Under the pieces are notes generated by a model. It ran no database searches, was not told where the DNA came from, and saw only the letters and a program-made list of their open reading frames with translations. Made by a program: the position numbers and the translations under genes. DNA of 39,331 nucleotides from Clostridia bacterium (lineage in GTDB: Bacteria > Bacillota > Clostridia > UBA1381): contig CAADTH010000022.1 in assembly GCA_900751885.1 (NCBI GenBank), positions 1-39,331 of the forward strand, given 5' to 3'. This document shows, one piece after another, positions 6,769 to 14,551 of this stretch (its first letter is position 1; every line of letters starts with the position of its first letter).

Positions 6769-8424
6769 TTATTTTTGGGTGAGTAACCGGTTGACCGCGC
6801 TCACGAGCGCATAAATAGAGGAGGAGTTGATGTTGGTATCCACTCCGGCGCCCCAATGAATTTGATTTTTATCATCCTTCAAGCCGATATAGGACACGGC
6901 TTTCGAGGAAGAAGAGCGCTCCAGTGCATGCTCTGTATAGGAGGCGATTTCAAAATCTCGTCCTATCAGCTTACGCAATCCTGTACTCAGTGCATCTAAA
7001 GGACCATTTCCTGTTGTTTCAATGGTGCTGGTTTTTCCATCCTTCTCAATCGCAGCGGACAAGTGAGTGCGGGAATCCTCCACATGAAAGTGATAAGACT
7101 CCAGCTTGATAGGAGAGGCGAGATTGATATATTGTTCCTTGAACGCTATGTGAATTTCCTCCGGCGTCAAAACGGTCTGTTTATGGTCAGACAGCGTTTT
7201 GATGATGGAGGAGAATTCAGGGAGCATATCCTTTGGAATGGTATACCCAAATTTCTTTTCCATAATATAGCTTACGCCGCCTTTTCCAGATTGGCTATTG
7301 ATTAGGATTGGTTCATATTTGCGTCCGATATCTGTCGGATCAATTGTCAAATATGGGTTTTCCCAAATTTTCGATTCATTTTTATCATACGCGTCCATGC
7401 TCTTTTTGATTGCATCCTGATGAGACCCGGAAAACGCGACATATGCCATTTCACCTGCATATGGATGACGTGGATGAATCGGCAGGCGATTATATGTTTC
7501 ATATACGTGAATCAGTTCATCAATGCTTTCAATCTTTAACTGCGGATCGATTCCCTGACAAAACAGATTGAGCGCCAGTACGATGATATCTGCGTTTCCG
7601 GTTCTCTCTCCGTTTCCAAACAGTGTCCCCTCCACACGTTCAGCTCCTGCCAAAAGAGCCAGTTCACTCGATGCGACGCCTGTGCCGCGGTCATTGTGCG
7701 CGTGGACACTGATAATCACGCTGTCACGGTATTTTAAGTGCTTGTGCATGTACTCAATCTGGTCTGCGTATACATTCGCAGTCGCAACCTCGATTGTGGA
7801 CGGCAGATTCACGATAACCTTTCGCTCCGGCGTCGGCTGGAATACATCCAAAACCGCATTGGTGATCTCCGCGGCAAAGTCCATTTCTGTGCAGGTAAAG
7901 CTCTCTGGGGAGTATTCATAGCGGATGTTTCCATCCAACTCATCCACCAGGCTTTTGACTAATTTTGCGCCGTCTACAGCAAGCTGTATGATTTCATCCT
8001 TCTCCTTGCGGAAAACAACCCTTCTCTGAAGCTCGGAGGTGGAATTGTATAAATGCACGATTGCATTTTTTGCGCCATGCAGTGCTTCTACCGTCTTTTT
8101 GATAATATGCTCCCGCGCCTGGGTGAGTACCTGAATAGATACATCATCTGGGATGTGGTTCTCCTCAATCAGGCGACGGATGAACACATATTCTGTCTCG
8201 GAAGCCGCCGGAAATCCAACCTCTATTTCCTTAAAACCCATCTTGACTAACAGGTCAAAAAACTCTAATTTCTCTTCCGTGGTCATAGGGGAGTAGAGCG
8301 CCTGGTTTCCGTCGCGCAAGTCCACACTGCACCAAATCGGCGCGTGTGAGATTTCCCTTGACGGCCAATCCCTGCTCTCCAATGGGACTGGGAAATATGC
8401 TTTTTTGTACTTTTGATAATTCAT
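6769..8424 (-). CDS. leuA: 2-isopropylmalate synthase
   Basis: 551 residues, a usual length for the long LeuA type. Condenses acetyl-CoA with 2-oxoisovalerate, the first committed step of leucine synthesis. The DRE-TIM barrel shows SVDLRDGNQAL (33-43), the metal site HAHNDRGTG, and GNGERTGNAD. The C-terminal part (from about 430) is the regulatory LeuA dimer domain that binds leucine, including ETTGNGPLDALSTGLR. ATG 8424 has AAAGGAAGG upstream. It has its own promoter and attenuator at 8515-8707, so it is regulated by charged tRNA-Leu. The leuBCD genes are not in the window. Confidence 0.97.
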   Translation of the reverse strand: MNYQKYKKAYFPVPLESRDWPSREISHAPIWCSVDLRDGNQALYSPMTTEEKLEFFDLLVKMGFKEIEVGFPAASETEYVFIRRLIEENHIPDDVSIQVLTQAREHIIKKTVEALHGAKNAIVHLYNSTSELQRRVVFRKEKDEIIQLAVDGAKLVKSLVDELDGNIRYEYSPESFTCTEMDFAAEITNAVLDVFQPTPERKVIVNLPSTIEVATANVYADQIEYMHKHLKYRDSVIISVHAHNDRGTGVASSELALLAGAERVEGTLFGNGERTGNADIIVLALNLFCQGIDPQLKIESIDELIHVYETYNRLPIHPRHPYAGEMAYVAFSGSHQDAIKKSMDAYDKNESKIWENPYLTIDPTDIGRKYEPILINSQSGKGGVSYIMEKKFGYTIPKDMLPEFSSIIKTLSDHKQTVLTPEEIHIAFKEQYINLASPIKLESYHFHVEDSRTHLSAAIEKDGKTSTIETTGNGPLDALSTGLRKLIGRDFEIASYTEHALERSSSSKAVSYIGLKDDKNQIHWGAGVDTNINSSSIYALVSAVNRLLTQK

Positions 8425-8514
8425 AATAACCTTCCTTTCTCATCGCTTCCTTTTTCCTGCCGCTTAAAAACAGAACAACTGCTTTATCACACAGCCGGCA
8501 AAGCCTTTTCCTGT

Positions 8515-8550
8515 AATAAAAAAGACTGAGCCGTATGTGACTCAGTCTTT
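8515..8550 (-). terminator. leuA attenuator terminator
   Basis: Intrinsic terminator between the leader peptide and leuA. The arms are AAAGACTGAG (minus strand, 8550-8541) and CTCAGTCTTT (8530-8521), with a ten-base loop and T-run to 8515. A competing antiterminator is possible: TCAGTTT in leader codons 20-22 (8583-8589) can pair with AGACTGA of the 5' arm. Confidence 0.9.
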
Positions 8551-8564
8551 GAACTTCTAAGCTT

Positions 8565-8648
8565 TTAAGCGCATAGAGGAATAAACTGACCACATACCAT
8601 GCTCAGCCCTTTGAGTAGCAAGTTTTTAAACGAAATAAACATTGTCAT
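8565..8648 (-). CDS. leu leader peptide controlling leuA attenuation
   Basis: 27 codons. ATG at 8648 has AGAGGAGA upstream with good spacing. Codons 10-12 are three consecutive leucine codons (TTG CTA CTC, 8621-8613), with further Leu at 15 and 24. Codons 13-16 (8612-8601) can pair partly with codons 20-22, which in turn can pair with the terminator 5' arm. A ribosome stalled on Leu codons would mask the first segment, free the second for the antiterminator, and allow readthrough into leuA. With ample Leu-tRNA the ribosome reaches the stop at 8565 and the terminator forms. Ribosome-dependent attenuation for leu genes is best known from enterobacteria; many Firmicutes use T-boxes instead. Confidence 0.9.
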   Translation of the reverse strand: MTMFISFKNLLLKGLSMVCGQFIPLCA

Positions 8649-8678
8649 CTCAAATTCTCCTCTAAACTATTTTTTACT

Positions 8679-8707
8679 ATTCTATACGAAAAAGTGTGTC
8701 CTGTCAA
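8679..8707 (-). promoter_or_regulatory. leuA leader promoter
   Basis: Minus strand: consensus TTGACA (8707-8702), 17-nt spacer, TAGAAT (8684-8679). Transcription should begin near 8672, giving a leader that holds the peptide and attenuator. It sits just downstream of gyrB, so leuA is transcribed independently. Confidence 0.88.
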
Positions 8708-8726
8708 CCATTTTTTCGAAATTAAT

Positions 8727-10652
8727 TTAAATATCCAGATTAGACACGTATTTTGCGTTCTGCTCGATAAATTCGCGGCGCGGCTCTACCTGGTCACCCA
8801 TCAGAACAGTGAAGGTCTCGTCAGCCATAATGGCATCCTCCAGCGTCACGCGCAGAATGGTTCTCGTTTCAGGGTTCATCGTCGTATCCCAGAGCTCCTC
8901 CGCATCCATCTCGCCGAGACCCTTATACCGCTGTACCTTACAGCTCGAGCCCATCTCTGCAATCAAGGCGTCGCGCTCTTCGTCAGAAAACGCAAACTTT
9001 TCCACAAGCGTTTTATTTTTCCCTTTGAATACCTTGTAAAGCGGCGGCTGCGCCAGATAGACATTTCCATTGTCAATCAGCGGACGCATATAGCGGAAGA
9101 AAAAGGTCAAAAGCAGAGTACGGATATGCGAGCCATCAACATCGGCATCCGCCATGATGATAATTTTCCCGTATTTGAGCTTATCGACGTCGAATTCATC
9201 CCCAATTCCTGCGCCGAGTGTTTGAATAATCGGCAGAAGCTTTTCATTGGAATAAACCTTGTCGATTCGAGACTTTTCCACATTCAACATTTTACCCCAG
9301 AGCGGCAAAATCGCTTGGAAACGGCGGTCACGTCCCTGCTTTGCGCTGCCTCCCGCGGAATCACCCTCAACGATATAAACCTCTGTGTAGGGGCTGTTTT
9401 TCATGGTACAGTCAGCAAGCTTTTCAGGCATGCCGAGACCGTGTACTGTCGCTGATTCACGCGTTCTCTCACGTGCCTTTTTCGCCGCTTCGCGCGCACG
9501 CGATGCAGTCAGCGCCTTATTCATGATAATCTTTGCAATTTTCGGATTTTCCTCCAAAAAGTCAGACAGCTTGCTGTTGATGGCGCCCTCGACCAGTGTT
9601 CTTGCTTCACTGTTGCCGAGCTTTGCCTTTGTCTGGCCTTCGAACTGGGCATCTGTGACCTTGATGCTGATAATGGCGGTCAAACCCTCTCTGGTATCCT
9701 CGCCGGATAGATTTTTGTCATCCTCTTTGAGATAATCATACTTTCTTGCATAATCGTTGATGACGCGTGTGAGACCGGATTTAAACCCTGTCTCGTGTGT
9801 GCCGCCGTCAATGGTGTGGATATTATTGGCAAAGCTTAACAGAGTTTCTGTGTATTCTGTTGTATACTGAAGCGCGAGTTCCAGCATCATGTTGTCCTTT
9901 TCTGTTTCTAGATAAATCACATCATCATGAAGTGGATCCTTGTTTCGGTTTAAATACAGTACGAATTCTTTAATGCCGCCCTCATAGTAAAATGTAACAG
10001 GCTGTTTGTCGAGGTCGCGCTTGTCAGTAAAGACGATTTTGATGCCTTTGTTCAAAAATGCCTGCTCGCGAAGGCGCTTTAAGAGAATGTCATAGTCAAA
10101 CTCTGTTGTCTCAAACACCTCTGTATCCGGTTTAAACGTAACCTTTGTTCCTGTCTTGTCTGTCTTTCCAATTACCTTGACCGGCGCGCAAGGCTTTCCG
10201 CGTTCATATTTCTGGTAGTAGACTTCCTCGCCATTTGACACCTCTACCTCCAGATATTCAGAAAGCGCGTTTACGACAGAGGAACCCACTCCATGAAGTC
10301 CTCCGGATACCTTGTATCCGCCGCCGCCGAATTTACCGCCGGCGTGCAAAATGGTAAATACGACTTCTAAGGTGGAAATACCCATTTTCGGATGGGGACC
10401 TACCGGGATACCGCGTCCGTCATCGATTACTGTGACGGAATTGTCCGCGTTGATTTGGACATTGATTTCACTGCAGTAGCCGGCGAGAGATTCGTCAATC
10501 GCGTTATCCACAATTTCGTATACCAGATGATGAAGACCCGAAGCCGAGGTGGAACCAATGTACATTCCCGGACGCTTGCGTACGGCATCAAGTCCTTCTA
10601 ATACCTGTATTTGATTTTCGTCATAGGTGGTTTCGATTTTTTCGTCGAACAT
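8727..10652 (-). CDS. gyrB: DNA gyrase subunit B
   Basis: 641 residues, normal for the family. ATPase subunit of gyrase, introducing negative supercoils with GyrA. GHKL ATPase motifs YEIVDNAIDESLAG and VIDDGRGIPVG near the N-terminus, transducer with KAKLGNSEAR, TOPRIM with VEGDSAGGSAKQG and DADVDGSHIRTLLL, and the closing QRYKGLGEMDAEELW. ATG 10652 has GGAGG upstream. Last gene of the relA-yaaA-recF-remB-gyrB run. gyrA does not follow as it usually does; leuA does. No terminator is visible between gyrB and the leuA promoter. Confidence 0.98.
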   Translation of the reverse strand: MFDEKIETTYDENQIQVLEGLDAVRKRPGMYIGSTSASGLHHLVYEIVDNAIDESLAGYCSEINVQINADNSVTVIDDGRGIPVGPHPKMGISTLEVVFTILHAGGKFGGGGYKVSGGLHGVGSSVVNALSEYLEVEVSNGEEVYYQKYERGKPCAPVKVIGKTDKTGTKVTFKPDTEVFETTEFDYDILLKRLREQAFLNKGIKIVFTDKRDLDKQPVTFYYEGGIKEFVLYLNRNKDPLHDDVIYLETEKDNMMLELALQYTTEYTETLLSFANNIHTIDGGTHETGFKSGLTRVINDYARKYDYLKEDDKNLSGEDTREGLTAIISIKVTDAQFEGQTKAKLGNSEARTLVEGAINSKLSDFLEENPKIAKIIMNKALTASRAREAAKKARERTRESATVHGLGMPEKLADCTMKNSPYTEVYIVEGDSAGGSAKQGRDRRFQAILPLWGKMLNVEKSRIDKVYSNEKLLPIIQTLGAGIGDEFDVDKLKYGKIIIMADADVDGSHIRTLLLTFFFRYMRPLIDNGNVYLAQPPLYKVFKGKNKTLVEKFAFSDEERDALIAEMGSSCKVQRYKGLGEMDAEELWDTTMNPETRTILRVTLEDAIMADETFTVLMGDQVEPRREFIEQNAKYVSNLDI

Positions 10653-10681
10653 GTAAAATCCTCCAGTTTTCTATTCGAATT

Positions 10682-10945
10682 TCATAAAATAATAGCAGAC
10701 GACTTCGCACGCTTTAAGAGCGTGGAAGGGGAGATGGATGAAAGATACACCCTGGTTTGTCCTTTATATGAGGTAACGATATACGATTTGGGAAGCTCCT
10801 CTGCCGCACTGATTACCTCTCCTTCCTGCTGTGCCTTTGCCAAAAACGCGCGGCTGGATTTTGCAACGGTTGTATTGTCCATGTCAAACACAGCAATGAT
10901 ATCTTTCATATTGACAATGATATCACTTCCCAGATGAAGATACAA
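10682..10945 (-). CDS. remB: RemB/YaaB, DUF370 regulator
   Basis: 87 residues. A TTG at 10945 is chosen. It lies seven bases after GGAGGG and gives an N-terminus (YLHLGSDIIVNMKDIIAVFD) matching the MYIHLG...IVGIFD start of B. subtilis RemB. The alternative ATG at 10951 is almost adjacent to the ribosome binding site and overlaps the recF stop as ATGA. RemA/RemB-family proteins are small regulators linked to biofilm matrix genes. The position between recF and gyrB is the conserved one. The C-terminal half (about 45-87) is longer than the core DUF370 region. Confidence 0.85.
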   Translation of the reverse strand: MYLHLGSDIIVNMKDIIAVFDMDNTTVAKSSRAFLAKAQQEGEVISAAEELPKSYIVTSYKGQTRVYLSSISPSTLLKRAKSSAIIL

Positions 10946-10947
10946 TT

Positions 10948-12036
10948 TCATCCCTCCTTAATATGACCATTCTGCACATAAAACAGCTTGGTATGAGAGT
11001 CGCTTTCCAGAACATCGGTGTCAGTGCAGGTGATAAGAACCTGCTTGTCCCGGATTCTGCGGGACAGATACCGCCGGCGGCTCTGGTCAAGCTCACTCAT
11101 GATGTCATCCAAAAGCAGAATTGGGTACTCGTCCTTTTCAGAATAGATATATTCTGTCTGTGCCATCTTTAAAGAAAGGACGACGGTGCGCTGCTGTCCT
11201 TGAGAGCCATACATGCGTACATCCTTTCCATTGATAAAAAAGCGGACATCGTCACGGTGTATACCCAAAAGTGCAGAGCCGAATTCAATTTCGCGCTCCT
11301 GTTGTTCCTCCAATTGGAGAAGAAGACTTCTATCATCTATTATACCACAATTTACGCTCGGTGTATAGGAAATTTCGAGGGTTTCACCGCTAATTTCATC
11401 GTGAATTTGTGACGCAAAATCCGATAATCTCTCTAAAAATTTTTTTCGGTAGGTCATGATTGTCACGCACAGGCTTGCAAGCTGTTCATTCCAAACAGAG
11501 AGAGTGGCATCTGAATGATTTCTGCCGCGCTTTAGGGTCTTCAAAAGACTATTTTTTTGTCCCAACACCTTGAAATAGTCAATCAGTGTACCCAGATAGT
11601 TGGGATACAGCTGGCTGATTGCGCTGTCCAAAAATTTTCTTCTCGCACCTGGTGAACCTTTGACGAGGTTCAAATCCTCTGGAGAGAAAATGACTGCGTT
11701 GAGGTAACTTAAAAGCATACTGAGCTTAGTCAGGCTTACTCCATTCATTTTGACAGCCTTTCTTCCGCTTTTTGAAAATTTCATTACTGCCTGGTGGTCG
11801 CGGCTCTTATCGTGGAAGGTCAGAGAAAGCGAAGCAAAATCCTTGCCAAAGCCAATCAACTCCTTATCCGCTTTGGTGCGGTGGCTTTTCCCTTGTGAAA
11901 ACAGATAAACAGCCTCCAAAAGGTTTGTTTTGCCCTGCGCATTGTCACCTGTGATCATGTTGGTATAAGGACAAAATGCAATGGTTTGCTCCTCATAGTT
12001 TCGAAAATTTGTCAAATGAAGTGTCTCTACATACAT
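10948..12036 (-). CDS. recF: DNA replication and repair protein RecF
   Basis: 362 residues. SMC-like ATPase that loads RecA with RecO and RecR at gaps and stalled forks. Walker A GDNAQGKTNLLEAV near residue 34, YLFSQGKSHRT after it, ABC signature GSQGQQRTVVLSLK, and Walker B ILLLDDIMSELD. Starts 2 bp after the yaaA stop and overlaps the remB region, so it is translated in a coupled cluster. Confidence 0.97.
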   Translation of the reverse strand: MYVETLHLTNFRNYEEQTIAFCPYTNMITGDNAQGKTNLLEAVYLFSQGKSHRTKADKELIGFGKDFASLSLTFHDKSRDHQAVMKFSKSGRKAVKMNGVSLTKLSMLLSYLNAVIFSPEDLNLVKGSPGARRKFLDSAISQLYPNYLGTLIDYFKVLGQKNSLLKTLKRGRNHSDATLSVWNEQLASLCVTIMTYRKKFLERLSDFASQIHDEISGETLEISYTPSVNCGIIDDRSLLLQLEEQQEREIEFGSALLGIHRDDVRFFINGKDVRMYGSQGQQRTVVLSLKMAQTEYIYSEKDEYPILLLDDIMSELDQSRRRYLSRRIRDKQVLITCTDTDVLESDSHTKLFYVQNGHIKEG

Positions 12037-12037
12037 A

Positions 12038-12268
12038 TTATTCGCCCATCACTGTCACTTCGCATAATTCATCCTCAAAGTGAACCAGAATCACATCACC
12101 GGGCCGCACCTTTTTTCCGCGCATGGTGCACGGCATTCCGTTCACGTCCACAATGCCGTCTAAAATCATATCCTTTGCCATAGACCCAGACTCTGCGAGT
12201 GCACTGAATTTGAGAAGCTGGTCGAGCTTGATATAGTCTGTATTGATGGTTACTGTTTCTTTTTGCAT
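12038..12268 (-). CDS. yaaA: S4-domain RNA-binding protein YaaA
   Basis: 76 residues. Single S4-like RNA-binding domain with IKLDQLLKFSALAESGSMAKDMI...GIVDVNG, typical of the small protein encoded between dnaN and recF in B. subtilis. AAGGAGG lies upstream of ATG 12268. Here the gene follows relA by 34 bp in place of dnaA-dnaN. Its role is probably in ribosome assembly, inferred from the family. Confidence 0.93.
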   Translation of the reverse strand: MQKETVTINTDYIKLDQLLKFSALAESGSMAKDMILDGIVDVNGMPCTMRGKKVRPGDVILVHFEDELCEVTVMGE

Positions 12269-12302
12269 GATTTCCTCCTTATCAAGGCATATAATTCGAT
12301 GC

Positions 12303-14534
12303 CTAACCTACACTTCTTGTGACGTGCAGGACGCCTGAAACCTGCTTCAGGCGCTTGACGACCTTTTCCAGGTCTGATTTATCTGAGATTTCAAGCCCCA
12401 GAGTCATAACAGCGATTCCTTTTTTGTTGACACGTGCGTTGATGGACTTGCAGGACAGTTTTAGTTCGGAAATCATAGCGGAAACATCGAATAGGATACC
12501 GTTTCTGTCCTCCGCCTCCACCTGCACAGTCGTAATATACGAGCTTTTTTTGGAGTCCGCCCAAGATACATCAATGAAGCGCAATTTATCCTCATCCGAC
12601 AATACCTCCGGCTGGATATTGCTGCAGTCTGCGCGGTGCACAGACACGCCGCGACCCTTTGTGATGAAGCCCTTGATTTCATCACCCGGGACAGGGTTAC
12701 AGCATTTCGCAAGCCGTACCAGGCAGTTGTCAATTCCTTTGACTACGATACCATTGCTGCTTACCCGCTGTACTTCTTGCTTTTGCTTCGAATCTGAGGT
12801 ACTGGTTGCCCGCTGTACGAGCTCAGCGGCTTCTGTTTTTTCTTTCTTTGTCCTTATATATTCATCCCTGAGGCGCATGACAACCTTTTGCGCAGTTAAA
12901 CCGCCATAGCCGATTCCAGCGTATAAATCCTCGATGGAATGAAAATTATACCGCCGCAGAAGCGGCTCCACCCATTCGGAGCAAAAGAGCTGTGCGTGAG
13001 TGAATCCGAGACGCCGCAGTTCCTTTTCAACTAAATCTTTTCCATGCTCGATATTTTCATCACGGCGTTCGCGTTTGAACCATTGGTTGATTTTATTTTT
13101 TGCTTGGGAAGTCTTGACGATTTTCAGCCAATCCCTGCTTGGTCCATGCACCGCAGAGGAGGTGAGAACCTCTACAATTTCTCCGTTTTGAAGCGGATAA
13201 TCAATTGGAGCCATTTTTCCGTTTACCTTTGCGCCGGTCATCTTATAGCCCACAGCAGAGTGGATGGCAAACGCAAAATCGATGACGGTACTCTTTGCAG
13301 GCAGACTGATGACCTTTCCCTGAGGGGTAAAGACAAATACCTCGTCTGCGAACAAATCGATTTTCAGCGTGTTCATAAAATCATCAGTATCAATAATATC
13401 AATCTGAGTCTCCAAAAGCTGGCGTACCCATTCGAGCTTTGAATCCATTTCATTCTGCCCGGAGACGCCCTCTTTGTATTTCCAATGTGCCGCGATACCA
13501 TTTTCGGCAATCTTGTGCATTTCCCATGTTCTGATTTGAATTTCAAACGGAGTGCCGTTCGGGCCAACCACTGTAGTGTGAAGGGACTGGTACATATTTG
13601 GCTTTGGCATTGCAATATAATCCTTGAACCGCATCGGCAACGGAGTATACATTTCGTGTACCATACCGAGCACCGCATAGCAGTCGGATACAGTGTCCAC
13701 AATCACGCGGACAGCAAACAAATCGTACAGTTCATCAATGGTTTTATTTTGCGCGTACATTTTGCGAAAAATACTGTAAAAATGCTTTGCCCGTCCAAAC
13801 ACATCGCCTGTAATGTCTAGCTCCTCAAGCTTTTTTCGGAGCACCGCCATGATTCCCTCCAGATATTCTTCCCGTTCCTTTTTCTTCTGGCTGATACTAG
13901 TACGAATTTCGTCATAGGCAACCGGATCGATATATTTGAGCGATAAATCCTCCAATTCAGATTTGATTTTGGACATGCCCAAGCGGTGGGCGAGAGGAGC
14001 GTATACCTCAAGGGTCTCCTTTGCCTTTTCGAGTTGTTTTTTCGGAGACATGTATTTGAGCGTGCGCATATTGTGCAGGCGGTCGGCAAGCTTCACGACC
14101 ACGACACGGATATCCTTTGCCATTGCCAAAAACATTTTGCGAAGATTTTCCACCTGCTGTTCTTCTTGGGTGGTATATTTGATTTTTTTGAGTTTCGTCA
14201 CACCATCGACAAGCTCCGCGATGGGAGTGCCAAACAGAGATTTGATATCTTCGAAGGTGTAGGCAGTGTCCTCCACCACATCATGCAGCAGCGCGGCTGT
14301 GACAGCGGAAGAATCCATAGACAGCTGCGCTACGATTTGCGCCACCTGTACTGGATGCTCAATATATGGCGCGCCGCTTCTGCGAAATTGACTTTTGTGT
14401 GCAGATTTCGCCAGGCGGTACGCGATATAAATCATGTCCGTATTTGCATTCGGATTGTGGCTTTTTTCTGTTGTAATAATTTCACGAATGATTTGATCTG
14501 TATCAATCGGAATATACGCATCCGGTTCGTTCAT
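12303..14534 (-). CDS. relA: Bifunctional (p)ppGpp synthetase/hydrolase
   Basis: 743 residues from ATG 14534, chosen because AGAGGTGA lies just upstream; longer frames to 14630 have no such site. Domains in order: HD hydrolase (HDVVEDTAYTFED, LADRLHNMRT), synthetase (LFAVRVIVDTVSDCYAVLG, MPKPNMYQSLHTT, EIQIRTWEMH), TGS (VFVFTPQGKVISLPA), helical, zinc-finger/CC (CCNPVPGDEI) and C-terminal ACT. The HD motif is intact, so it should both make and degrade the alarmone, like the Rel enzymes of other Firmicutes. It begins 17 bp after recJ and is followed by yaaA. Confidence 0.97.
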   Translation of the reverse strand: MNEPDAYIPIDTDQIIREIITTEKSHNPNANTDMIYIAYRLAKSAHKSQFRRSGAPYIEHPVQVAQIVAQLSMDSSAVTAALLHDVVEDTAYTFEDIKSLFGTPIAELVDGVTKLKKIKYTTQEEQQVENLRKMFLAMAKDIRVVVVKLADRLHNMRTLKYMSPKKQLEKAKETLEVYAPLAHRLGMSKIKSELEDLSLKYIDPVAYDEIRTSISQKKKEREEYLEGIMAVLRKKLEELDITGDVFGRAKHFYSIFRKMYAQNKTIDELYDLFAVRVIVDTVSDCYAVLGMVHEMYTPLPMRFKDYIAMPKPNMYQSLHTTVVGPNGTPFEIQIRTWEMHKIAENGIAAHWKYKEGVSGQNEMDSKLEWVRQLLETQIDIIDTDDFMNTLKIDLFADEVFVFTPQGKVISLPAKSTVIDFAFAIHSAVGYKMTGAKVNGKMAPIDYPLQNGEIVEVLTSSAVHGPSRDWLKIVKTSQAKNKINQWFKRERRDENIEHGKDLVEKELRRLGFTHAQLFCSEWVEPLLRRYNFHSIEDLYAGIGYGGLTAQKVVMRLRDEYIRTKKEKTEAAELVQRATSTSDSKQKQEVQRVSSNGIVVKGIDNCLVRLAKCCNPVPGDEIKGFITKGRGVSVHRADCSNIQPEVLSDEDKLRFIDVSWADSKKSSYITTVQVEAEDRNGILFDVSAMISELKLSCKSINARVNKKGIAVMTLGLEISDKSDLEKVVKRLKQVSGVLHVTRSVG

Positions 14535-14551
14535 ATTTGTGTCACCTCTTT

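Noticed and set aside
8425..8700. T-box riboswitch upstream of leuA
   Set aside because: No T-box consensus (such as GGGTGGNACCGCG) or specifier loop is seen; the Leu-rich leader peptide explains the region better.
10503..10511. Perfect DnaA box TTATCCACA within gyrB
   Set aside because: It lies in the conserved GyrB coding motif IVDNAID and is isolated; no cluster of boxes or AT-rich unwinding element is seen, so not an origin.
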